Source of the DNA: Syngnathus acus
Lineage: Eukaryota; Chordata; Actinopteri; Syngnathiformes; Syngnathidae
Reading direction: 5' to 3'
Assembly: GCF_901709675.1 (NCBI RefSeq)
Contig: NC_051092.1
Location: forward strand, 7,507,491-7,571,490
Length of the DNA: 64,000 nt
Below are positions 20,177-31,600 of this stretch, one piece after another. The notes under the pieces are model-generated. The model was not told where the DNA came from. It was given only the letters and a program-made list of their open reading frames with translations, and ran no database searches. Position 1 is the first letter of the stretch, and each line of letters starts with the position of its first letter. Made by a program: the position numbers and the translations under genes.

Positions 20177-21559
20177 GTGAGATGAAAATGGAAAGGAAAG
20201 GCAAAATGAGGGATGGAATTGTCAGAAATGAGGTAAACAGATGGACAAGGATGAGAGAAAAGAACAGCAGACAAAAGCAAGTTGCTGAGCTGGTAGTAGG
20301 AGAAGAAAAAGAGGCTGTCCGCAGACAGACGGGAGAGAGCGGAAGATGAGAAGCGACAGGGAAGCAGCCCCGCAGATGGAGAGAAGCGATGCTATTTCAA
20401 GACGATACTTCCTGATAATGTCGCTCCACTTCAAAGTGCAAAGCGCTCCTGTCATGCTCCTGCACGACTGGGCCTCTGGAGAATTTCTTCATAGATCACA
20501 TGATAAAAAGAGGCTTGCCAGTGGGTGTGGAAGTGTGTGTGTCTCCTACTTTTTTTTTTTATGTGACACAGTAGCACGAACCTCAATAACATATACTCCA
20601 CTCTTGCTTCCTTCTAGCACATGGCTGTCCAGAGGATGTGGGAGATTCACTGCACGCTGTGTACATCAAATTAAGAGGTAACCCAAATGTATGTTGGAAC
20701 GCCTCCCATTAACATCAACTGTATTTCATGCATCCAGTGTTTTAATGACCAAAGCAAAAAATCACAAGAGGTCATTAAGTGCAAAAATACAGTTTGATTA
20801 AAAGTTTCTATAATGCAGGTTATGCTGCTTTTTTTTTGTTTTATCCTGTCAACAAAATATATTTGTTTCATTCACTGGTCTTGCTCTTAATATATTTGTT
20901 TGTATTATTTCAAGTGTGTTTCAAGACCTTACAAATATTCAAATGTAATACCAATAATAAAAACATGCCTAAGGTATATTTAAATTAGGTTTTTGTATAT
21001 TGTGGATTTCAGTGATCGTGAAGTTGGTTTGGAATGTAACTCCTGCAAAGGAGCGGGGATCACTGTGCTGGTAATTAGTTGTGGATTTTGTCTAGGTGTT
21101 GCTCATTTGATATTTTGCACAGACACTTCTAATACTATATAGCCATTCATTATGAGTTATATATTAGGATTTCCCAGGCAGTAACATCAAATGCAATGTC
21201 CTCTTTTTTTTTAAAGGTTTCATCATTTTTCGAGATCGTCCGACTTCTGTCTCCACATGCAAGCCAGTGTGTACTATGGCTTTTTATTCCTATGTGATGA
21301 TGACAAATGCTCATGTAGGAATAGAAGCCACGTTACACATGGTGTGAGGACAACATGACGTGTGGCGGCTTGATCACCGGGGCCAGTAAAGATGCAATTG
21401 TGACTGTCGTCTGGAGTTGTGTGCAATAACATGAAGTGTGTCATTGATGGCTGTGCATCTATTTTTGGCCCGCGGCACCAGTGCTGCTTTGTGTTTGACG
21501 CACGGCGTGACAGCAGATCTGCAGGGACGACAAAGTGTACAAGGGAAGAAAAAGAGCCA
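20177..21559. other. Intergenic stretch, nothing supported
   Basis: AT-rich sequence with purine-rich patches near 20180-20345. I see no gene, recognisable repeat or strong splice signal beyond the donor noted at 20177. Confidence 0.4.
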
Positions 21560-22678
21560 GGAGGGATCGATACAGATCTTTAATAACAACTATAAAATAG
21601 GCACTTGGTGATCCACTTTACAGCTTGCACGAGGCAACCGACTGCACAGATGCACTTCCCTTTCTTGTCATTCTTTTGCACATTATCAAAATAAAACTTT
21701 GACATGAAGCATTACACAGACGTTGACCTAGCTACAATACTATACAAAACAAGATACATACGTACAGTATAAACAAAATAAAGCACCTTTTGTTGTCCAA
21801 GTAAATACTCTTCAGTATGAAACAGTTTGGAGTTGCCGCCACAGATGATTGTGTTTGTGGTGTGTATGTGGGAGAGAGTGTTTGATATTATCAGTGCATG
21901 GGAAGAACTCCGAATACAGGTGGAAGGCCGGCGAAGCCCTTGTACGCACCTGAGTTCAAACAACGGAATCTTTCCTAACGTAGTGTTGGAACAGCCGACA
22001 GATGGAGCACTTGGAGAGTTTACACAGTATCTCGAATGAACCAGGAAGCACGCAATGGGATCAACGTGCTGTATAACTGCTACAGGTCTCATGTTCCCTT
22101 CTGAGGACATTGGCATTCACATTACAATAAAACACAACGTAGCACCATGTAACGTTTATACAAGAGCCTAATAGAATGCAGTGCAGTAATGTTACAAGAA
22201 TACACAACAATACATTGGAAGCATGTACAAAGACAATAATCCAGGTCAACAATTACATCAGGTTGGTCCGTTGCCAAGAAAGACGTACACGGGTTAGACC
22301 ATGTGATGAATGCAAAATGAACATGCATTTCTTAAAAGGATGTATTTGACTTTTCAAGTATTCTTTTTTTCTTTTTCTATAAACATCTGAAATATAATCT
22401 CTGGAACAGATAATATATATATATATATATATTTAAAAAAGCAAAAGCAGAAAAGATTTCTCTGAATAGCATTTTCATTTATATATCATATTTGGCATTT
22501 GTCCTCACATTTGTGTGATACAAGCGCATGTACAAAGACGACATAAAGTGACTACGTATTTAAGAAGGCATTTCACAGAAAAGAGCTGTGCAATCTCATT
22601 CACCATATTGAATTAAAAATCAAATTGGAAGAACTGTGAAATGGTAACTTTTTCATTCACAGGTCCCTCAATGTCTGC
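21560..22678 (-). other. znf469: Predicted 3' UTR of znf469
   Basis: This follows directly after the stop codon of the large ORF on the minus strand. An ATTAAA hexamer lies at 21584-21579, with a T/GT-rich stretch about 40 nt beyond it, giving a 3' UTR of roughly 1.1 kb. An (AT)n run sits at 22412-22431. The extent is a prediction, since no cDNA evidence is available. Confidence 0.4.
21579..21584 (-). terminator. znf469: Candidate polyadenylation signal ATTAAA
   Basis: ATTAAA on the minus strand is the commonest variant of AATAAA. Downstream in the gene's direction is a T-rich and then TTGTACACTTTGTCG segment that could serve as the GU-rich element. Confidence 0.35.
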
Positions 22679-25600
22679 TCAGTTAATAGATTCGGACGTG
22701 TCCTTCCTTAAAGGAATCTTAAAGCTTGTGAGTTTTTGGCCAAACAGCTGGCTTAGGAGGTGGTTTTGGGACTCTGCTGTCCTGTAGGAGTGGCCCTCTA
22801 CAGACCTCACCCCCAGCTTTGGCCTGGACTTGTTCAAGGAATTGGTCATGGGGACAGAAGACACTTTGGAAATGGACGTGCGCCCCACAGTTCCCTTTTT
22901 GCTTTTGTAATCTCCGTTAAGAGGGGCTGCAATGTCCGTTTTCTTTGGTGAACAGCTATCAAGCAAACTTCGTTTTAACTGCAACCCCAAGGGCGATGTC
23001 TTGCACTTGGATATGAGTTTGTTGCTCACGATGTCATCCCGCACCGACGAGAGAACGGGGTAGTCGTTGGGGCTGTCAAATTTTCTCGCCGTGGAAGGAT
23101 TCAAAACCTTGCTGGGGTGGTACTTCTTTTTGCACCTTGAGTCCATGCTCACGTTCTCCTGAGTTGCTGGGAAGGAAACTCTCTGCAGGCTGTGCGGGGA
23201 TTTTGCATCCTTCCTCTTCTTTTGCGCTCTCGGAGATTCTTTCTCCTCGTTTGATGACGATGATGTGGCTGAAGTCTTGGACGGGAAGACCTGCGTTGAT
23301 TCTGTGGCCTTCATACTGGCTTTAGCATTGTCACTTGTTCTAACTTTGTCCTTCTGCTCCGCCGCATGAAATGAAGCTTGTTGTTTGCTGACAGCTCTGT
23401 GTGTAGAATTCTCGGTCATCGCATCAGCTGCTAGCTGTGACCCGGGTGTCTTTGCGGTGACTTGTTCTCTCGAGCTGCTCAAAGGGTCTTTGCTAGGTGG
23501 AAGCGAATCACTCGTTTGTGTGTCGCCGTAAGCTGCGATGTCATTCATTTGAGTTGTCTCCTCCCTCTCACTACTTGTTGACCACTGGGGGGTCTCCACT
23601 CTAATGCACACCGACTCATTCTCCTCTTTCACGTCACACGCTTCAGTCGTCGATTCTCCATCACATTTTTGGTCGAGATGAGCCGTGGGTGTCCTGTCAA
23701 TTTCCTCTTCCTTGGGGGCAGCAGACGAGGAGCTCATGGAAATACATTTCTCCAGCTCTACCAAGAGATCGGAGTAGTCCTCAGCAATGTCCTCAGTCTT
23801 CACATTTGCGCTGTTTGTCTCGCTGTGGTAGTCATTTGTGGCCGTCTGTGTGGAGTCATCTAACATGGGCACGATGGCTTTGGGAGTGTGTGTTTCTGAG
23901 GCTTGATTTAGATGCAGCGAGCCCACACTGGCAATGCCACTGTCTGTGCTATTCTCCAGCAGACTGTCGGAGAAAATCCTTCTTTTTTTACTTGCGGGGG
24001 AATCACATTCATCGTCTTGGCAGAGAGATGCCTTGGCAGGCCTGTGGACACCTCGGAATTTGAAGATTTTATTGGCCCCTGACAGGTGCTTTTCCATGTG
24101 GCGATCAAACTGCTCCTTCTTCGAGAAGGTGTAGTTGCAGGTGCTGCAGATGAAAGACTTTTTAATCACATGCATGACATCAGCACACAGCTCACAAGTG
24201 TAAAGCGTTGTGTGTTTGGAGTCTAGCTCGTCCGCTTCCTTGTGTGCGACCTTCAGATGCTCTTTCAGGTCCTGGGCCTCTTGATAAGACACGGGACATT
24301 TGTGACACAGGAAAATCTTCTCCAAATTGTGGACCACCAAATGCCGCTGAAGTTTGAAGGGTTTCGGGAACCGCTTCCCACAGTGGTGGCAGTCTCTGGA
24401 GGGGTCCTTGCAGTTGGGATGCATCTCCACATTTTTAGGCGCTTCCGTTTTGTGAAGGACCTCGAGTGGGGTCAGTGTGTTCTTGCTGCCGCCTCCGCCA
24501 CTGCCTTTAGACTTGTGGAGCTTTCGCTCAGCCCCTTCTGGGGTTTTGCTTGCCTCCAGGTTGCTGCTCGCAGTTTGTTCTTGTTCTCTCGTGGCTTTGC
24601 TGGACTCTCGGTTGGCTTTGCTAGGCCGGTGCTGCATGATAGAGGTGATGAAGTTCTTCACGGCTGTTTCCTGCATGAAGCAGCCGGGAATGGTCAACAT
24701 GGAGCCCTGAGTCTGCCCCCGACGAGCAAACTGAGTGGCGTGCTCACGCAAATGCTCATTGTACATCCACACGTCCGAGATCTCCTTCAAGCACATTCCG
24801 CAGGTCCAAATCCCGGTCTTGTTCTTTGCATGCTTCTCCCATAAATGGTCTCGCAACTGCTCCCTGGAGCTGAACTTGCGTTGGACACACATGTAGCAGG
24901 TTGGCGGCGGTGATGGATTATGGGACAACTTGTGAAAGTTGAGCTCGCCAAGAGTGAGAAACCAAGTGAAGCACACTTTGCACTTGTACTGCTTATCTTT
25001 AACCTTTTTTCCACCTTCTTGTCGCTTTCGACCTCGTCGCTCCGTTAGCTTTTTAGTCTTTTCATCATCCTTGTTTTCCATGTTGCCGCTTGCAATGGGG
25101 GGAGACACAGAGACATCTTTGCTAGAGTCAAAGAACTGAATTTCGGGTAGTTGAAAGGTGGTGTTGATGTTTTGAATGTCAATGTGGAGGTTATGAGCAC
25201 TCTCCGCGACATCGTCCTGCTGGGGCGGAGAGCAAGATGGGTTTGACACCTCTGCGTTTCTGGTGATCGGCTCGGAGGTCACCGTGGAGTCTGGATTAAG
25301 GACACTGAAATCCTGAGCTTTACTCCACTCATAAGAAGCTTGATCAACAGTGCTTTGAAACGGATTCAAAAGGTCGTCTTGGAGGTCTTCTTGGTCTTTT
25401 TGTTTACCGTCAGACACTGTCTTCACGTCAGGGACCTTCGGTGCACTGTTATGACACATGTTTAACATGATGGTATCATTAATGGATATAGTCTCGTATT
25501 CACAAGGGGTTGTGTGGTGGTCACTGGGTTGGCTCTCCAAGTGAGGGGTTGCTGTGTGTGTTTCTGGGGGAGGGGTGCAGTCGTGAACGACATCTGAATC

Positions 25601-28600
25601 AGATAAAAGCTTCTGTCTTTTATTTCTTTTTCCATACACTCGCGGGCACTTTTTTCGTTTTGCTTCTGCGTCTCTCGGAAACAATTGCGAGAATATGGTG
25701 TCATCGTCAAGTAAGGCTTTTAGATCAGGACTTGTGCCGGGAGGAGGCGGAGTCAAACAAGCGAGTGGATGTAGCTTGTCTGACGAGATGCCGTTCAGCT
25801 CACAGTTGACCTCCACCGCTACTTTTCTGAGAATCTCTTGAGCGAGGTTCTCACTTGATTGTGCGTTTTCATTGATCTCATCCGAAGCAGCACACGTGCT
25901 CTTTTTGTATGTGTGGTGTTTTGCGCTCATATTGTCCTCAATCGATGGACTGTTATTTGCAGATATGTCCTCTGTCACCTCCTCACTCAGGTCTGCGCAT
26001 AAACTCTTGTCTGTATCAGTGACTCGATTGAATCCTGCAGTTTCACTGAGAACATTTGTCTCTCCAGTTGGAGATTGGGACGTATTCTCAGAGCCAGAAT
26101 TTGAAGTCAAACTGAGAAGTGTTTGCTCTGTTCCAGTTCCATGTCTGTCAGGCTGCTCTTGCTCCAGCAGCACACTGCTCTTAAACTCAGGAGTTATAGC
26201 CTGAAGGAGGTCTGTTTTTAATATATTCAAAAGCTCATCTGAGAACGGGTCAAGCTTTGAGTTTTCTTCACTACTTTTGTTCTTGCGAGCTTTGCTGTTC
26301 TTTTTTGTTTTCGTAGGCACCAGAGAGGTTTGATTGCCCGTTCCGACCCCTGCCACTGCAGTTGTCTCGGCTGCCATTTCCTTTGTGGCTGACTCATTCG
26401 CCGAAACGTTCAATATTAAGGCGGTACCGGTCTCTGTCATCTCAGCTATTTGGGCCGGGGAGGGCTGTGAGTCATCTTTATGTTCCTTCTCTCCAGTTTG
26501 TGATGCTTCATAAATAAGCGTCATCCCCTGATTGCCTGATGTTGTGTTTGGTGGGCCAATAGGCTTTACACTTCTGGCTGAATGTTTCATGGCCTTATGT
26601 CTTTTCAGACCTGGCACAGTCCTGAAACACAGTAAGCAGATTTCACAAAGTACTTTCCCCTGCTGAAGGTTATTCTGAGCCTTTTTTGGTGAGGTTTCCT
26701 TTTTCAAGCACTGACCAGATTCCAACGATGGTCTATTTTCGCCAAGTGGCTTAGGGGTGAGGAGACAACCTGAAATGTCTTGAATGGGAAGTAGACTGCG
26801 CTCTTCTACTGCTAACGGTGATTCAAGCTTTCGAAGAGGCAATTTGATAGATTCACAGGGATCGGGCTTGACATCCACATCTTCATTTACAATACCAGCT
26901 GGAGAATCTGTGCTTTGCATTTCAGCTGAAAGTCCCAAACAAATGTCTTGTATGGCGAGTGGTTCATTTAGTGAACTTATTTTATTTGCCTCAGCTTGGT
27001 TCAGCGACACTGTGGTGTCAGTGGGTGCCTTGTTGAAAACCAATGTTGGCGTAAAGCATTCCTCATGATCATCACCGTGACCCGCTTTTAGAAAGGGATT
27101 GTCATCCAATTTGCTCGCTGGCGATATTGGTATGTAGTCGAACTGAGTCAGTTGTGGAGGCTCATCTGAGTTGTTTTTGTAATTCAGAGGACTGAGCTTG
27201 AAATCATGAGAACTGCATTTGTCAAAGCTTTTTGACTGCTCGACTCTGCTGGGCACAGGAGCTGGAAAATTGGTGTCAGAATTAGGAAGTTCAAGGTGCG
27301 GTGGGCTAGTTAAAGAACAGTTCATCTCGACCGTTGTCTTTACGGCTACGTCACAGTCCATCACCTCCTTTGGGTATTCAGACTTGGCACCAGGTAATCC
27401 TGATCTTTGAATTGGACTCGGGTCAACAGAGCTATTACATGGGTTTTCCAGTTTGTCCATTTCCTGATGTTGTGCTAAAATTGGGCTGACTGGTGAAGAG
27501 CTGTGTAGAAAGTTGCAGTGATGTCGCTCTACTTCGTCTCTGCAGGGTGAGTTCAGGTTGCTTGCCATGAAGTCCACAGGTAGATCTTCTCTGATGTCGT
27601 GAACATCTAAAAGATCCTCTTTTTTATGAATGACATTAAATGACAGATTTGATTCACTTTTCAAAGAGTCATGAACTTGAGGAGCCTCGCAGGGATATCT
27701 CGTGGCGTCGGTATTATTGAGGCTTTCCATCTGGCGAAGAACTAACAGACTGTTTTGTCCGATAGCTTGGATGTCTTGAAATGTTAAGCTGTTCTGGGGA
27801 CTTTCTGTGTTGCTTTCTACCAGAATTGGGCTGCAGGGCTTATCTGTGGTGAGTAGGTCCACTAATAAGTCAGGATTTGGGCTAACATTGTGAATGTCAA
27901 CTAAACAATGTTTGTTCTCAACAGAACGTTTGGCGTGCTCAGATGTCAATTCATTACCACCGGCCATCGCATCTTCTGGTGACTTGTGAATGTCTAGATT
28001 GGATTTAAGGAGAGTCGCTGATAAAGGAACGTGTGCCTCTTCTTCTGTCAAAAGCGGTGGGTCGTTACAATTCTGGCGTGACCGATTCACATTTTTGTCT
28101 GTGGCCGTGTCCTCATTTGCATGTGCATCCACCACGTTTGAGCGATGAGAAGATTCAATCAGCGTTTTCATTTCAGGTTCACGCCCATCTGAAATTAATT
28201 CCATTTTGGCCTCGCTAATGCTGTTTTTGGTGGGTTCGCTTGGCTCTGATGAAATCGACTGCTTTACATAGACTATGTGGTCAGCACTGTGAGGGAGCGA
28301 TGACTGCGACTCTTTGAGAATGAATTCAATATTGTCCTTCTGCTCCTTGACACTTGAAGGTGAAAATATATGCTGCTTCTCAGTAATTGCCTCCTTCTCG
28401 CTGTGATATTTTTCCTTAGCTGAATGACTCTCACTTTCTTGTTGTGGACTTGTGAGAGAGGTGGCATTTGGCTCCCTGTGTTCTGATACAAGAGATTCAC
28501 TTTTGAAGAGAGAGTCAGACATGACCTCAATATTTTTCATCAGGTTTTCTGTGTATCGGCTCTGTTCTAAGACATTCTCCTCTTTTGTGTCATCGGCAAT

Positions 28601-31600
28601 GTCTTTTTTGAGATTTCTCTCCTCTGGCGTGCGGTCATTATGGAATTGCGAGGTCATGATTAATGCATCTGAAGCGTCACCTTCTTTTTTGGCATAATGC
28701 TCAAGGCCTCCTGGCTCACTGTCAATACTATCGTGGGGATTGTGGTGTCCACTCACTAGGTTGAAGTGGAATGGACTGGTCCATGGAAGTTCCGGTTCAG
28801 CGAAGGGCTCTGAAGCCACTCGAGCATCCATGGTATCATTTTCAGAGTCTTCACTCAGTCGTAAGGGCGAGAACTTGCTCATTTGCAGCTGCTTGGAGTC
28901 CTCTTGGGTGAGTGGGGTTTCCAGCTTGGTTGTCTGCAGCTGGTTTTCAAGCTCGTTCACGATTCGCTTTATTTCCAATTCATCCTCAGAGGCGCAGCTG
29001 TTAAGATTTGCACTGTAGTCAATTATTTTTTCTGGCAGAGACAAAGCCACATCGTTGTAATCGGATTTCTTTTCGTTGCATTTATCAAAATTGCCTTTGT
29101 ACTGTGAAATCTCATCCGGTAGAACTGGGCTTACGATGAGGTTCCAATCTCTTTGTTCCAGAAAAGGAGAAAATGAGGGCATTAATTCTTCTTTTTTGTC
29201 CACTGTATTCTCTAATGAATGGAAGCCTTCTTTCTGAATCGGCATGTCAGAGTAAAGTCCACTGTCGAATGCTGCTAGGTCACCAAACATTGACGAAGTG
29301 TCAAATGTAAGAGGGGACTTCATGAGACCCTGATCCTGATCCAGGGTGTAGGGCATGAGGTGGAGTGCATCTTTTTGTATCAAGGGACCTTGGCTTTGAG
29401 TTGGTGAAAGGCACACTTCATCAATCAGTGAGGTGCAAAGAGATGCTGGCTTGTGCATGTCGAGCTCATTTACCAAAGTCTTAGCCTCCTTTGCCGTCCG
29501 CACACTGTCACTCTGTTTCGCAATCGTCGTGCTGCCTGACAGTTCTGCCTGTTTGGAGCGAGCCCTCTGTCTTCTTTTGCCTTTTTTACCTTTGTCAACA
29601 CTGGAATCTGTTTCTTTCTGGCCCGTGGGAGAGTGTGACGTAAACGGCAATGGTTTGGCACACTGACTTTGTTCTTCTTTAGGGCACAGATTGTCTGTGC
29701 TTTCTAGTGTGTTTGTGCACAAACTGAGAGTTGGGATATTTTCTTTGCCGTTAGACTTCGGCTCGATTGATTCGCTACTGCCATATGTTACTTTTTCAAA
29801 AGCTATGACTGATGAGGATGGCATCGAGTCAACAATATCTGCATGCGGAATTGAGTTTGTTGAATTCTCCGTCCTATTTTCGTTGTCAAAGAGATTGTCT
29901 TTGTCAGCATTTGGAGATTTAGTGAACGTCAGTGCCAGTGTACTGGTCTCATTGCATGACTTCTGTGGGGAGGAACTTTCATTGATTTTTCGCACGGGAC
30001 ATTCTTTTCTTTTAATGTCGGCCTTTCTCTCAGAATCCGATTCAATGCGCTCAATGCTTTTAGGGCTGTTCATGCTGTCGCTTGAAACACTCACAGATGT
30101 GCTGAGTTCACTGCTTGTGGAGGACCTGCTACCCCTTCTCTTGAGTCTCGGAGGGGAACCCTGTTTCTCAGGCGAAAGAGAAATGTCCTCACTTTTCTTC
30201 ACCTCAAAGCACTCTTTTGAGGCTTGCCGCCACGCCGCTCGGTCCCTCTCGCTGCGAGCTCGCCATTTACACTCTTTGCTGTACGTGTATTTACACCGAC
30301 TGCTTTGGTTAAGTCGGCCTTGGCTTGCTATCTTTACTGGCTCACATTCATCGTCTGAGTCTGAAACATAGTCGTACTCTCCGAATCCAGGGTTCTGTAC
30401 AGTGGGCGGCAGTCTTTCCATCACTAAGGAAAATTTGAGGTTTTTGCTGCCTTTAACATTGAGCTTATTTTTTTGTTGGACTATTTTATGTATGAGTTCT
30501 TTGCTCCATGTGCCACCCCCAGTGCTTCTCCTCTTGCTCTCTTTCACTGCAGTCCTCGGGGTTGGAGATGTGGAGGTTTGGATGGGCATTGACACAGATC
30601 TGTCCTGAAAGCCTTTAAAAGCGCAGCGTTCCGAGAACCTGCTTGATAAGACAAATCTTGGGGTAGTCGCGCTTTCGTCGTCACTTTTGCACAGCTTTCT
30701 TGACGCTTTCACTTTACTCTCGTGCTCCTTCATCTTCTCCCTCGGGGCTGTTTTGGGATTTTTAGAGGGGGTCTCTTTTTTGGTGTTGTTTTTTTTCGGA
30801 TCACGCTCAAAATTCAGAGGTGTTTTCACACGTTTGTCGGCATATGTTTTATGTCTCCGAGGGCTGTCGACATCTGACTCGTAAAGGGAACTTTCCTGTC
30901 TGGGTGAGCTGCTGTCGAGTGCTGCTTGTTTGTCTTTGTTCTCAACTCCGACATTTTCTTTTGTTTTCACGCACTGTTTGTTGGATGTTGCTTTGACGGT
31001 GTTGAGCTCATCATCAGCAAATGCATCAATAAAGCTACTGTCTATTTCTGCGTTGTCTGACTGGTACCCAAGCCCATTCAGAGCTTCTGTAATTAGGCTG
31101 TCTAACTTGGCATCCTCCATTTCCAATTCAGGGAGAGGAACAGGGAGGTTGCCAGAGCCAGAGAACAAGTTAAGTTTCATTGGATCATCCTTGGTGTCAA
31201 CTTTTGTTTCGTTGTCTGACATCAGTTCTCCATTCTTGTTAAGGCCCAAAAGAGATAGATGAAGGTCAGAAGGGCATCTTGACATGGAAACATTTGGCGG
31301 CGATGGCACTGCTTTAGATGGTTCTGTGTGGAACTTTCGATTGTCTTCCATCTTTGGCATGTTGGGCTGTGTGCAATATTGCTTATGTCCAAGAAATGAA
31401 GCGACGTTGCTGAAATTCTGATCACACTGCTTACAAGTCAAAAGTACATCCAACTGGTCAAGATTGGCGGTGGTTAACGAGGTGGCAAACAGCTGATGCG
31501 CAGAGTACGGTGGGGGAGGCTGGTGATGCTCCATCCCGTAACTGTCCATGTAACCTTTGCTCCCATCCATTGTTGTCTTTGTGTGCGCGCTGCTGTGCAG